NCBI GenBank assembly: GCA_016584305.1
Contig: JACEEZ010015241.1
Location: 152,501-216,500, forward strand
Reading direction: 5' to 3'
DNA from: Chionoecetes opilio
Lineage: Eukaryota > Arthropoda > Malacostraca > Decapoda > Majidae
Length of the DNA stretch: 64,000 nt
The position numbers and the translations under genes were made by a program. Below the pieces are notes generated by a model. That model was not told where the DNA came from. It did not search any database and saw only the letters and a list, made by a program, of their open reading frames with translations. This document shows positions 44,433-56,559 of this stretch, piece by piece (position 1 is the first letter of the stretch; the number at the start of each line of letters is the position of its first letter).

Positions 44433-46686
44433 TTAGCCCCTCGGTGGGGGGGTATCATGGGGAGCCACCCGACTCATTGTGGCCGGCTTGGCCGGGGAAG
44501 GGAAGCCTTCGAGGTCCCGGCGAGGTCCCGGCTGTTGATGGCGATGGGCCTCCACAACTTGGAGGAGGAACTGGCGCTGTTCCTCGTCTTTGGTCAGCCG
44601 GAGGTTGAAGGACTGGATGAGCGCCACTCCTCGCTCGGCTGTGTCGTTGACGACACGAAGTCCCTCGATTCGGCGGCAGGCCTCGACGTACGATTCCTCT
44701 TCCTGCCACTTCCGAGGGTTGGCGGACAGGAAGTTGGTCTTGATATCAAGAGCTTCGAAGAGGCGGAGGGAATTTTTCGTGGCGAAGGAGGGCAGTGTTG
44801 CCGCAGGAACTTGTGATGATGGGAGGTTTATTCGCTTGGCGGGTTCCTCGGCTCCTTCATCGTAGAGAATGGCCTGTACATTGTGTACAATTGCTTGTTT
44901 GTCGGAGACAGGGAGACGTGAGTCGAACAGTGACAGGCCAATGAGATCTTCGCTCAAGCACCAGAAATGGCGGCTCAGAGTGGTGAAGCAGGCCTTCCGA
45001 ATACTTTCGTCGTGGTACTGAAGGATGTCCTTAGCGAATCCAAGATCGTTGGCGGGAGCGTAGGATGGAACTGTCGATTCGAACCATCGCAGGACGTAGA
45101 TCTCGGTTGCGAACGATGAGAACCGCTGGAGGGCTGACATTTCTCGAGGTGTGACGACTCCAGTCAGCTGCTCCCGAAACAAGATCATCTTCAGAGCGTA
45201 AATGATACGCGCCATCCAACGCGCTCGATGAAGCTCCCCGGGGCTACGGATCGAGGTCTTCGGAAGAGCGCCGCTGAGGAAAAGGATGCTCAGCTCAGCG
45301 AGTTCCTTATAGTCGTCACGGGGCTGCTTTGTCTGAAGCAGACGTTTCAAACCTTGAATGAGATCGTTCCTCTTGGAGACCAGAGTCTCCGGCAGATCTT
45401 CGTTGGTGGGAGGGTTTATTGCCGACTGGTTGATGTAAGACCAGTAGTCCTTGAAGCGAGAGAAGATGGTGATCTCAGGACCAGAAGATGACCCCAAACA
45501 CATAGAAAAGGCCTTCTCAAGGACAAGTTCGTGGACGTGATGACGGCAAGCAAGTGAAACGAGGGGTCGGCCGATCTTCTGTTGCAAGATGGTGCATGCA
45601 CCATTGATGGCTCCAGTGTTGGCACTGGTTGTGTCGAAGCACATCGCCACGACTCGTTCCTGGACCCCCCCAGTCTTCTAGAGCCTCGAACACAGCTGTA
45701 GCGGCGGCATCACCAGTTCCGGAGTGCAGTTTCGGGACTCCTAGGAGCTTCTCCACTCCTTCTCCTGTGACGAGGATGGCGAGTCTTTCGGCGCGAGTGC
45801 CATCGTCCTGAGGAAGGATCTTCCTGTCCCAATGAACGGTAAGAGGACTGGAAGTCTCTTTGATGTCCTTCGCCAAAGTGGACCTGTACTTCGCTCTTGC
45901 CTGTCGAATGGACTCGGGATTCAGCACAAGCTCTTGTGGATCGTGGCCCAAGCTACTTGCCGTAGCCGCCACAATTCGAAGGGCTTGGCGGCTACTGACC
46001 CCAGTTCTCTGTCAAGGGCTCCGACGAGATCAGGGGATAGGACGGACTTCGTGCCCCGTGTCCTCAATCGCTTTGGTGGAGAAGCGACCCCGGCGTCGGA
46101 AGAAGAAGTCGATGTGTTGGCAGCGTTGGCTGGACTTGATGACTCAGACGATGACGACTCCAGCTCCACCATCTCTTCTCCTTTTGGCGTCTGTTGACGG
46201 CTACGTGAGAGAGAGCTTTCACGTCGGCAAACCGATTCTTTCAGCTTCTTGTCCAGACCAGCCATCGAACCCCGCCTCCCCTTCTCCCGCTGGGCAAGAA
46301 GGAATTCCTTGTCTTCAGGAATGGTCATCAGAGTGAGGGCGTCGGAAGGGGCGATGTCCAAAAGGTCTGAGAGACTTTCTTGGAAGGTCTTCTGTTTTTC
46401 GGCAGGCGTGACTCCAGAGTTATTCTTGCTTTTGCTCAGGATCTCCACTCGTCGAAAAGTCCGGTAATCTTCCTCCTCACGCTAGTTTCTGCGATGGTGG
46501 GGATCCTAGCTCGTGTCCAGAAGTCGAGGACCTCCTTTGCAGCCTCAGCTGCACCGTCTTCTTCTCTTCCTTGTGTGCGTAGAAAAATCGTCGTAAAACG
46601 TCTCCACGGCTGGGAAGTTTTGCTCCTGTGATAGTAGGAACACTATGGCCAAGAAGCCAAACTTCAGTTTGCTTTCTCGTGGTCAT
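44433..46686 (-). pseudogene. hAT-like transposase, frameshifted
   Basis: The main intact part (45650 to 44433, 405 codons) begins MCFDTTSANTGAINGACTIL, then LACRHHVHELVL, a long helical region, and AERGVALIQSFNLRLTKDEE near the end. D-TT-N-G-GA followed by CRHH-EL and a late AERG block is the order of a hAT RNase-H-like catalytic domain. Upstream pieces in other frames continue the protein: LRRFFYAHKEEKKTV near 46600, EAAKEVLDFWTRARIPTIAE near 46520, LLDIAPSDALTLMTIPEDKE near 46340, TVHWDRKILPQDDG near 45830 and LLGVPKLHSGTGDA near 45740. Frameshifts lie near 46560, 45990 and in a 7-C run at 45665. GC and codon use differ sharply from the surrounding AT-rich introns. It is probably inactive, but the breaks are few. 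Confidence 0.85.
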
Positions 46687-46984
46687 GACCTGAGGGCGAA
46701 AAGAGGAAATGTTCAAGATCGATCCGCCACCTCTAAATATCAACCGATTAGCCTAAAAATTTGCACACGACAGTTTCTAAGTGCAAGGCAGAATACCACA
46801 AAAGTACGTGAAAAAATATTGACTTTGAAAAATTACCCCTATGCGCTATTGGCATCCTAGGGCACACGCTATGCTGTGCGTGGCCTCGGTGCTCATCTCC
46901 GTAGCATTAGCCTTTGAGCCTGTGGTGGGTGACAACTCATTACTCCGGGACACAGGGCTAGTGTGACATGGGTTACCACAGTTA

Positions 46985-47135
46985 TCTTCGCCAGGTTTCA
47001 CCAGGTACCCATCTATCAACTCGAAAGGGAGAATGAACAGCTGTGCGGGCTGGCCGCCGACTTGCCCTGGCCCGGATTCGAACCAGGGCCCACAGATTCG
47101 TAGCTAGGCGCGATAACCACTACACCACGGAGGTG
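46985..47135 (-). mobile_element. tRNA-derived SINE head, inverted
   Basis: The reverse complement reads CTCCGTGGTGTAGTGGTTAT, CGCGCCTAGCTACGAATCTG and CTGGTTCGAATCCGGGCC, with intact A- and B-box-like parts. The body follows on the left (CAGCTGTTCATTCTCCCTTT). The acceptor stem is not closed, so it is not called a tRNA. Confidence 0.7.
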
Positions 47136-47164
47136 ACAGGATGAACGAAATTGACAGAAATTTA

Positions 47165-47265
47165 AAGGATGAATGCTGACAATAGACTTGGAAGCATATC
47201 ATTAACTATCTAACCTCATCAGACAGTATGGGAAAATCTGATGTTAAACAGAAAGATGATGATGA
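47165..47265 (+). mobile_element. LINE family R 3'-end remnant
   Basis: It shares TATCTAACCTCATCAGACAG-like and GGGAAAATCTGATGTTAAAC blocks with 29025-29135. Confidence 0.7.
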
Positions 47266-47489
47266 GTATGATCACAGTGAAACGAATATATATGATATGG
47301 AGGTTAAAGGAGGCACACTAGAGGAGGTCCTTCAGTTATGTTATTTAGGAGATAAGTAGGAGTGTGAAGCAGTAATAGAGAGAGCAGTAAGAACTAGAGT
47401 GGCAATGGCATGGTTAAAGACTTAAAGTGGAAGGAAATAGCAAGTTTGTTCATAGACAGGAAGATACCAATGAGGCACGGAAGTAAAAT

Positions 47490-47925
47490 ATATATTCGAG
47501 GCCTTTATTAGACCTGTCCTGACTTAGTGTAAAAAACATGGGCTCTTACAGACAGACAGACAAACAAGTGTGGTACAGGGAACTGACAGAAGAATGTAAG
47601 GCATATGGCTGGAGTGAGGTCAATCCCAAGTGAGGAGTTAGCGAGGTGTGGAGTGGTTGACCTCTGTGTGAAGCTGAGGCAGATGAGGCTTAGGTGGTTT
47701 GGTGATGTAAAAAGAAGGGATGAAGAGAGTTGTGTTAATACGACAAAAGAAATGGAGGTGGAGGGACATGGGCCACGAGGAAGACACAAGAAAACGTGAG
47801 GAAGCTGTGTGCAGAAAGTTATGGAAGGACCAGGCATTTCAGAAGACATGGTACAGGACAGCAAGAAGTAGAGAAGAGCCATTGTTGCACTTTCCAGGAA
47901 GGTAAAACTGGCCACGAGTAAGACC
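47490..47925 (+). pseudogene. LINE ORF2 C-terminal fragment
   Basis: A broken frame contains LRQMRLRWFGDVKRRDEESC, EMEVEGHGPRGRHKKT and the KLWKDQAFQKTWYRTARSRE block, the conserved tail found at the end of several LINE ORF2 proteins (RLRWFGHVxRRxxE, then GRGRPKK). Confidence 0.75.
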
Positions 47926-48278
47926 CAAGAAGCCCCGGGTAGCAAATCAACCAGGTTCACATGCCACTCTCTTCTGTGATTTGTATTATGGGTTCCATTG
48001 ACTACCTATTTATTTATCTATTTATATGAGTCTTGTTGGTGGTCAGGAACGTATCTCCATTCAGCCCATACATTAACATCTTCGATATACGAGAATTCGA
48101 TCTATAAGTATGCTCCATGGATCATATCTGCTCGCATCATTTTGAGTATACTGTTAAGACGCAAATAAACATCTTGTATGAATTCTCGTTTTATGAATGT
48201 TCGTATTATGCGGTTATGCTGCGCTGCAAATATTTGTAACTCATTCATACGGCAATTTTTGTTTTCCTTACGTTACAG

Positions 48279-48379
48279 GTTTTAAGGAGAAAGTTGTTAC
48301 GCAGGAAATGTTGGCCAAGAAAGCAATAAAAACCCAGAAGAGGAGGGAACAGGCTCAAGAGAAGAGGGAGGAAGATAAG
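48279..48379 (+). CDS. INO80B: INO80 complex subunit B, exon 5
   Basis: The acceptor TACGTTACAG and donor GATAAG|GTGAGT bound 101 nt. It encodes GFKEKVVTQEMLAKKAIKTQ then KRREQAQEKREEDK, a long charged helix matching human LTEEMLLKREERARKRRLQA. Phases 1 and 0 join exons 4 and 6. It follows the largest intron of the gene (6.8 kb, mostly nested transposons). Confidence 0.93.
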
Positions 48380-48611
48380 GTGAGTGGTAGAAATGTTAGG
48401 TAAAATCAGAGGGTGACTTCTGATGCTTTCTCCCTTTCCCTTCTCTCTTTACTTACTTCTTTCCAAAACTGCCTAATATTCTCCCTAATATACTGAGATT
48501 TGCTCCCACACGTTTCATCAGTCCTTCTCTTTTCTCTCCGAACTATCCATGTCACTTCTTAAATTAACTTTTGATCTCTTCCCGCCTTCTATCCTCCCTA
48601 CTCAAGAAGAC

Positions 48612-48690
48612 TATAGGAACTACCACGTGTAGGTCTCACGGCCTCTTGTAGCTTTCTTATTTTCTGATGTTGTTATGTTCTTATGTACTC
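48612..48690 (+). mobile_element. LINE family T UTR remnant in INO80B intron 5
   Basis: GGAACTACCACGTGTAGGTC, then GCCTCTTGTAGCTTTCTTAT and TTATGTTCTTATGT match the other family T ends. Confidence 0.8.
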
Positions 48691-48855
48691 TGCTAGCACC
48701 AGTTGCATGCAAAATATAAGATGGGAAAAGCACAACAAAAAATGTAGAGGAGTAAACCTGAAAGTCATGGAAGAATAGAGAAAGGCTAATGAAAGGTCGG
48801 GGAGGGGGAAATATGACGACATACATAACTATTTATATATTTTTTGTCTTTACAG

Positions 48856-49028
48856 AAAAAAACAGTTGACCGTCTCCTCAAAAAGCAAGATTCAAAGGTT
48901 GGAAAAAACAGTCGCCTCAGGTCTTCCAAGAAAGAAATTCCAATATTTTCGTACATCAACAATCGTGACATGGTGGGCCTCTCCGTGCCTGTCTCGTACA
49001 GCTTCCCCATGGAGGTGCAGGGCAAGAG
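48856..49028 (+). CDS. INO80B: INO80 complex subunit B, exon 6
   Basis: The acceptor TGTCTTTACAG and donor AAGAG|GTAGGA bound 173 nt. It encodes KKTVDRLLKKQDSKVGKNSR, then EIPIFSYINNRDMVGLSVPV and SYSFPMEVQGK. TVDRLLKK parallels human TIERLTKT, and the SFP block precedes the zinc finger as in human SFPPGVP. Confidence 0.94.
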
Positions 49029-49400
49029 GTAGGAAAATGACAGCCACACAGTGGCACAGTGGCCACACAGTGACAGTTAGACAGTCTCATATTCTTACTA
49101 ACCATAGGAGGAAAAATAGGAGATTAACCACAGAAGGAAAATAGTAGCAGCATTCCCTCTTCACACAATTATATACTATGCTATTATATGCTAACAATTA
49201 AAAACCTAACAACTATATGCTAACTATAGGAGGAAAAATGAGTAGCAACATTCCCTCTTCACACAATTATATACGTACAGTTTTATCATCTTGATCAGAG
49301 TTGCACTAACTACGTATCTCCATTCTTTGTCTGCAATTGGCTACTTGATAATCAGAGGAAAAACAATGTTAATACTGCAACACTGACCCTGTCCCCCCAG

Positions 49401-49548
49401 AGGTGTGCCCGCGGCCAGGCTGTGTGGGGCGCCGGGCTGCCGCAACCCCCGCCGCTACAGCTGTTCCAGGACGGACGTGTCCCTCTGCAGCCTCCAGTGC
49501 TACAAGTTGAACCTGGCCGCCCACAAGATGCTGCAGGAGGCGGCTTAG
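49401..49548 (+). CDS. INO80B: INO80 complex subunit B, exon 7 (HIT zinc finger, stop)
   Basis: The acceptor GTCCCCCCAG precedes 148 nt ending in TAG at 49546-49548. It encodes GVPAARLCGAPGCRNPRRYS, then CSRTDVSLCSLQCYKLNLAA and HKMLQEAA. Cys289, Cys294, Cys302, Cys310 and Cys314 of the predicted protein reproduce the HIT-type finger of human INO80B (CSVPGC, YACSRTG, LCSLQCY). The exon is markedly GC-richer than its surroundings. No clear polyadenylation signal was found before the sequence becomes noisy near 49860. Confidence 0.97.
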
Positions 49549-49592
49549 CAGGCAATACAGCTCCATATCCTTGTCATCACTGCATCATTTGT

Positions 49593-49636
49593 CATCATCA
49601 TCATCATCTTTCATCATCATCATCATCATCAGTTGT
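49593..49636. repeat. (ATC)n microsatellite in the INO80B 3' region
   Basis: CAT/ATC triplets 45-90 bp after the stop codon, probably within the 3' UTR. Confidence 0.85.
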
Positions 49637-52600
49637 CATTGTTTTGTCATTATCATTTCAATTGCAGTTGTGTACATGTATTGCGCGGATTAGATAAAGG
49701 TCTCATTTGTTTGGACGTGTGCTTACGTCAAATTTCGACTTGTGGTATTTGTCTTATTCATTTAGCTAACAGTCACTTGGGCCTTTGTGTTGCTTTAGAG
49801 AAGTGACCAATATACACTTATACAGTGATCGAGTGAAGAATGCTAGTGGAGACCTGGGGAAACGTGTGAAGTGCGGCTTTTCCACTGCGGGGCCCACAGG
49901 GCTGGGAAAAAAGTCGGCCACATGGGTTTAAGGAGGTGCTTGTATTACACCCAAATGGGGGAGTAAAAATTTATGATACGGGGGCAAAAAAACCCAGAAA
50001 AAAAGAGGCTTAAATTTTTGAGAGGGGAGGGTTATTTTTCCCCGCCCCGGTTTGAGGCCCCTTTTGACTAGGATGCATGAGGGTTATCTCCCGTGCTGGA
50101 GAATTCAGGGGTACCGGTAAGCTGTGAAACTGCGGGGTTTTACATGATCGGGACTTTTTGGGGGAGATCCAAAATAAAGAATTTACTGAAGATGACCCCC
50201 TTTTTAAAAAAAGGGATGGGGGAAAGATTTTTTGAAAAAAAATTTAGTTCAGCCCAAAGGGACCCGGTCTGCTATGGTAAATGCCCATCAGACAAAAAAA
50301 AAAAGATTCCCCTTTAGTCTTCAACCCTTCTTACCCAACCCCCCAAATACGGCACTAGTAGCACTGCGGAGTAGTAGTAGTAGTAGTAGTAGTATAGCAG
50401 CAGCACTTGAAGTAGTAGTAGTAAGGGGGATTTCAGCTTTCAAAAAAATCACGCAATAGCACACAAATTGAAGGGAAAAAACATTTTCCCCTTTAAAAAA
50501 AAGGGTTTCTCTTAGCTCGCCAGTGCCATCAGAGCACCGGGGGCCCTGACTGTTTCAGACTATCCTTTTGTACTATTTGCCTATCATCAACTCCAAGTTT
50601 TTGTTCCCCCTTTTTCTTCCATTTTTCTTTCCCCCTCCCCCCCTCTCCCCCCTTTCCCCTTCCGGCCCCCAACAAAACCCGCGCTGGGTTTTGGGGGCGG
50701 CTGTTTCCCTAGCTGTCCCACCCCCAAGGGGTTGGGTGTATCATAATAATTATCAGTACTGGAGGGGGACTTACTCTTGGATCTTTGAGCTGCCTTGGTG
50801 GTGAAAAGGGACGTATGTGCTTCGGCTCCCCCCAACGAAATTTCCTACCTTTCCCGGGCTTTCGCTGGCCACGACACTACACTACTGGTATTGGTGCCTT
50901 TTTTCTGCTGTGTGGGGCCTGTGCTTGCCGTGCCCAAAGACCCTGCCCCCGTGATCGATCCCCGCTTGACGAGGACTTTCCACATGGACACCATTAAAAC
51001 CCCCCAAAGAGGTCCCGCTCGCCTTCCCTTCATCTGGTGGGGACCCTCCCGGACGGGAAAAAAGTCATGCAAAAACCAACACGTTTCCTTTCGCCGAAAT
51101 CACTGCCCCCATCCTCCCGCGTTGCTACCCCCACTGTTTGGGGGCCCCGCTTCCGCCCCCCCTGCCCTTTACTCAGCCTCACGCCCATCATTTTTAGGCA
51201 GCTGGGGGCCCCGGCCTTCTTTAACCCCGGGAAGGTGCCCAGGGCATTTTTTAAACTCCATTTTTCAAAAGAAAATTTGGGGTCTACCCTTTCTAACCAT
51301 AAAAACCGGGGGGGGGGGGGGGGGGGCAGGGGGTATAAAGTTCGAGGGGGCCCAAACCTTGAAAAACCTTCCCCACCCCCCCGATTTCTGCACAACGCTG
51401 GGGAAAGTGGTCCGTGAAGTGGGGGTGGATCGGACGACGCCCCGACCTACATTTTCGGGAAAATTTTTCCCCCTACTCTCCCGAACGACAAATGACGACA
51501 TTTAACGGACTTATATTTACTTGCCCGACTCCACTCCCAAAAAATTGTGGGACGCAAATTACGGCTCCCGACTCACCCCCGGGGGACGACGGTCAGACGG
51601 AGGCTAACAGGGGCCATCAAAATTTAAAATTTCGGGGCCCCCCCCCCGGACCGGGTTCCCTTAAAACTTTGCTTTTTTACCCGGGCCCGGGCCCCCCACA
51701 CCCCCCCTTCCCCCCGGTGAAACCCGCTGTTCCTTTTGGAAAGGGAAATGCCCCCTGCAACATAAAAGGTCCCTGCAGAAATTCCCAGCGGTTTTTTCTT
51801 GTTGCGGGGGGTGTGCCCGGCCGGTGTTCCTTCCCTTTTTTTGTGGGGGTTTGAAAACCGCCCACCTAAAAAGAAAGTGCCCGGTTTTACCTCCAGGCGG
51901 AGAAAGGGTGAAAACAGCTCCAGCACGAGACTACCCCCTCCATGTCGGACTTTGAAGCGGGAAAGGCTGAGGGGCATCCTCCCTGGGACCTTCCGCCCGG
52001 GGGGGCCCCCGGCAAAAGAGCTACCCTCCCTATGGGGCCCCTTTTCCCTCCCCTGCCTGCCCCAAAGGGCCCTTGGCCCCTCCCAGCAGCCGCCCCTGCC
52101 AAGCCATTGCCCCCACAGTCAACATAGCCCCAGATGGCGCTGGTTTTTGTTCCCCCCCACCCCCCCCACCCATGCCAGTGGTTTCCCCCCCCCAAAAACC
52201 CCCAAAAGGGAACCCCCGACCGCCCCCCCGGCCCCTTTTATTTATACCCCCCCTTAAAAAAGGGGGAAACGGGCCCCGCCTTCCGCCGGGGGGGGCCCTT
52301 TATAGGGGGCTTTTTTTCATCCCCTCCCCCCTTATTACCTGGCCCCCCACTCCGCCATGTTTTTTCCCGGCCTCCACAGCCTCAGCCCCATGCCCAGCCG
52401 CCAGAAGCCCAGCAGCCCCTCCCCCAAAGGGGTTTTCCCTACCCTTCCCGCCCCCTCCCCTTTTTCAAGCCCAGCATGTTTCGGCTTTGCATGGCCACCC
52501 TTTTTTTAAGGGAAAATTTGCACCCATAGCACTTGTTTCTTTAATCTCCTTTTTCAGGTTCCCCCTTTAAGGGGACGCCTCTTTTGGATGCCTGCCCGGG

Positions 52601-53399
52601 CCTCCTTTACCTTCTTTATTTTTCACCACGCCGGGGATCCTTTACTCCACTCCCACTTCATCTTCGGGAAAACCCCCGGGTCTCTGTACCGGAAAATTTC
52701 CCCAGTTTTTAAAAAACCACGCTCCCATCATACACTCCTCTAGTTTTTGGCGTCGTGAGACGGGCCAGACGCTTTTCCCCCTCCTTTCCCAACTATGTTT
52801 CCGACAGGAGGGACAGGGGGACCGGGGGGCAGGGGCGGCCTGCTTTGCTGGTAAAAGACCCCTCTCTTCTAGCCCTCCACTATCACCCCTTTTCCCTGGA
52901 GGGGGCCCCGGGAGAAACCGGGGGTAAATGTTCCCTTTGTTTCAGGGCCCCTTCAGTTTTTTTTTGTTTTACAATCCATTTTTAGAAAAAAACCCTTCAG
53001 GAATTCCAGCACGGTTCTCTCAGCTTTCCCCCCCAGCTTTAAAAGGGTGTTTTTAATTTCCCTTTTTCCATAACTCGGGGAACCCGGGCCCCTCCCAGGG
53101 CCGAAAAAACCCGCTGGGGCAGGTCCCTCTCGAGCTTTCTGGGGGGGCCCGTTTTTCTTTATTTTCCCCTTTACCCCCCTGGCCCCCCCTTTAACCAGGA
53201 CTGATCCAGCTTCAGGGAACCCCCCCAAACCGGGACCTCTCCCGGGGTTTAAGGGCCCCCTCCCCCTCACCACTGCACAAACGGGCCCCTTTACATGGGG
53301 AGGACCATTTTTTTGGAAATTTTCCCTTTCCCTTCCAGTCCCACCCCCCCCTTTCCCCCCTTCACCCCCGGACCCTTTGGCCCTTTTTTTTCCACCAAA

Positions 53400-55700
53400 G
53401 GAGATGGGGCTCTTTTCAATCAAAAATTAAATTCATTTAACCCCTCCCATTACCCTCCCTTCATCGGATATAATCAATACCTCACGGTCCCCCCCTGGTG
53501 GACGTGGGGTCCCACCACTTTACAAATAATTCCCCCCCCTCCCGCCTCTTTCCGGGTCCATGGTGGCCCCGGAAAAGTGTGCGGCACCCTTTCGGGCCCA
53601 AAACCCCACCCCTTTTTACTGCGTGGCTTTAAAAACCCCCCTTCCCCTTGCTCCGTAGGGGCCCCGTTTTGGGGGGCCCTTGAGGCAAACGTGTTATTTT
53701 TGATGAGAAAGTCTGAAGGGCCCTTCCTTTTGTCTTCCCTGCCCTTTCCTCCTCGGGTTCCCGGGCTTGGTTTTTTTTCGGGAAGAGGGTTTCCACCCTC
53801 ACCCCCCCTTCATTTCCCTTTGAAAACTATTTAAGGGGCCCTTTCCTCATCACTGTTTCCCGCCCAAAGTGGGAGGCCTTTGCCCCCCCAAAAACCCCCC
53901 CCCCCCACTACACTCGGTTTCCCCAGCCCCCTTTACCCCCCCTGTGTTCCCCCCTTCCCACACACCGGCCATACAATTAGAAACTGCTAAAACCCCCCCA
54001 GGAATTTTCCTCTGCTTTACACGCACTGTCCCCCTGGAAGGCGGCGGGGTCGGACAACACCCAAAACGAGTTTTTTTCCCCGGGCCTCCCAGATGTTTGG
54101 CCGCTCCCCCCTGGACGTCCTAAAAGCAGCTGGCTTTTGGGGGATTTTCCCCTTTCTGTGGGGCGTCATCCCATCAAAATTTCCCTATTTTTAAGCCTGG
54201 AAAGGGTCCGTCGGGGCTTCCCCAAATGGGCCCCTTAGCCTTTCTCTAATCTTAGTAAAGTAGTAGAAAAAAATAGTACGGTGTAGGTTGACATGGGGGT
54301 TGGAACACAAACACCTTCTTCCTTTCAAATATGTTTGGGTTTCGTCCTCACCGGGGCCCCCGGGACCCCTGCTCCGGGCGGGAGCCCCACATACGGGAAA
54401 GGGTTTTTACCCACAAAAAAATTTTCACACAATAGCCTTTTTTGGGACCTCCAAGCAGCTTTTGAAAACCTCCTCCCATAATGCCACCCTTTAAAAAAAT
54501 TCCCCCGCATGGGAGCATGGCCCCCCTCTCCAAGGGGGAAACCCTTTCCCTGTTTTTCCAGGCCTTCTCTTGGTATCGGGAACACCCATTCCAGGTTTTC
54601 CCCGGTCCCGGGAGGCGCCCCACAGGGTTCTCCCCCCAGCCCTGTCCCCCAACATTTGCTTTCAGACTTTCCCTGTCCCCAAATGCACACATGCATTAAA
54701 TTATGCTGATGACATCTCCTCTTTTGCTTTGCTCCCACTATCCAGGAGGCTCAAGCCCCATCTTAAACGGGGGGTTTGATGCCTCCACTCAGGGGACCCC
54801 CGTTGGGGCCGACGGTAGTCCCCAAAAAGTTTAGCCTTCTGGTTTCACCCGAAGGCGTTTCCCCAAAATCCCCAAAGGGTCACCATTAAGGGGGCCCCAA
54901 TTTTCCTTTTTTCCCCAAAAACCCCCGCACAAATTCCTTGGTTACTGTTGGGGTGGCCCCCGCCTTAAACCCGGGGCCGCCCCCATACAGTACCTGGTGA
55001 AACCCGTGCCCCCAAGAGGGTTAACTTAATGAAGCCCTGCAGGGGTTTAAGTGGGGGGCGGAAAGGAATACCCTCCTTTATTTATAGCACCTTTTCATCC
55101 GTAGCCGGTTTGACTACGGGTGTGAGGTTTTTGGGCCCGGCCCCCACCTTCCCCTCCCCCAAAAATTAGATGAATCCAGAAAAAGGGCCCTTTGTATGCT
55201 TTGGGGGGGCCCTTTAGGTCCTCCCCAAATCACAGCCCCTTTAGGGGAGAAACCCCCCTCCCCCCCCCTCCCCGTCACACCGGGGCGTCCACCCCCTTGT
55301 CCGCACCTACACCAAGCTGCCTCCTCCCCTAGCGCCATTTCCCCCCACTCCCTCCCCTCCGACACGGTAGGGGAAAACCCCTTTTATGGCCCCTACCGGG
55401 ATCAAGCCCCCCACACCTTTCTAGAGCGAGGCCCCCTCCTTCTTTTCTTTATCCGGGTGGGCTCCCCCCTCCTTTCGCCCCTCTGGAGAAGGGCCTTCCC
55501 CGGGCCCTGGTTTTCCCTTTTCTTCTTAAATTTTTTGTCCTTTTACCCCACCTTTCACCATGGCCAAGGTGCCTGTCCCGGGCAGGGGGGGTACCTTTTT
55601 TTCTCCCTCCCCACCCCACCCCCTACAATAAAACCCCCCCCATTACACGCGGCTCCCTCTGCCCCGCCCCCCCATCCGTCGGGGGCGGCCATGTTAAACC
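53400..55700 (+). mobile_element. LINE (I/Jockey-type) ORF2 in noisy sequence
   Basis: Pieces in changing frames: YNQYLTVPPWW near 53470, ALPDVW-like near 54090, KPGKGPSGL near 54200, DLQAAFENLLP near 54450, PQGSPPSP near 54620, the catalytic NYADDI near 54700, HKFLGVTV-like near 54930, FKWGAERN and SRFDYGCEVFGP near 55050-55130, then IQKKALC near 55180. The order from endonuclease-side text to the post-catalytic region is that of a LINE reverse transcriptase. Boundaries are approximate. Confidence 0.65.
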
Positions 55701-56559
55701 CGGCCCGGCACTTGCCCCCCGCCTGGAGGTTGCCCCCCACTGCCCCCACCCCGGCAGAACTCTTTTCCCTCAGGGGGGGCATCAAATATGCCCCCACCTT
55801 TCCCCCTCCGTGCTGTAACCATCTTCATGAAATCCCTCAAAGCCCTCCAACTTTTCCCCTCGTCACCGCCCCCACATCACCATGCCCTTTGGGTTCACAC
55901 CCCCACCTCTTTCTTCACTTTTTCCTCCTCTGGGGCCCTTCATTCACCTTCAGGGGTGCCCCCCAATTGGGGTCAGGGGCAACACTGTGGCCGACAGGGC
56001 GGCAGCAAGAGGCCCACTCCCTCCCTTTTTCCATAGACATGACCACAGACCTGACTGATTCAAGGGTAACCTTTTAGACTACATGCCCAAACCCACACTG
56101 GGACACAGAGCTGACTGACCCCCTTTTCAAATACACTTCACTTGGACGGGAAAACGGGAAAAGCACACGCACCCCTGGGGGACCCAAATCCCCCCGCCGT
56201 GCCCCGGACACCGAATCCCCAGGGCTCCGGATTGGCCCACCCCCCCTCAACTTTTCACCTACCCAAAAGGGGCATGAATGAGACCCTCAATGCCCTGGTG
56301 CCCCAATACCTGGCACACCCGAAAAACCCCCTCCGCAATGTCCTTTGCCACCACCCCACCCCACGGCACCCTCCAAACACTATATCAACTCCCCCTCCGG
56401 CCCGACCAAATCTTTGCCGACCCTTGGGTTTGGGTTCTGACCCCGGCTTGGCCTTTAAAATCCCAAAACACACCCGGGCCTTTTCCCACAGAAAATTGGG
56501 GCCCAAAAATGCCCAGGATCTAACCGCTGGGTTTGTGGTTGAAAAGCTTCCCCTTTCAC

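Larger units (their letters stand above)
41755..46859. mobile_element. hAT element with 8-bp target duplication (INO80B intron 4)
   Basis: The termini are TAGGGTGCCAATA and the reverse complement of TAGGATGCCAATA, followed by shared subterminal CGGTTGATATTTAG(A/G)GGTGGCGGAT in opposite orientation at both ends. GGGCACAC flanks both sides exactly (41747-41754 and 46860-46867), an 8-bp target duplication that places it in the hAT superfamily. It carries a transposase remnant (44433-46686) and a 2437-bp TTAA element insertion. Without that insertion the element is about 2.7 kb, a plausible autonomous size. Confidence 0.93.

Noticed and set aside
44369..44865. Plus-strand open frames over the hAT transposase
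   Set aside because: Shadow frames of the GC-rich minus-strand transposase, which alone shows family motifs.
47055..47128. tRNA gene on the minus strand
   Set aside because: A- and B-box-like parts are present but the acceptor stem does not close; fits a SINE head.
50795..53423. Multiple open frames of 75-236 residues, many Pro-rich
   Set aside because: They arise from C- and T-inflated noisy sequence on both strands and resemble no protein.
55196..56077. 293-residue open frame
   Set aside because: Composition-driven; the true LINE signal nearby (IQKKALC near 55180) runs through several frames.
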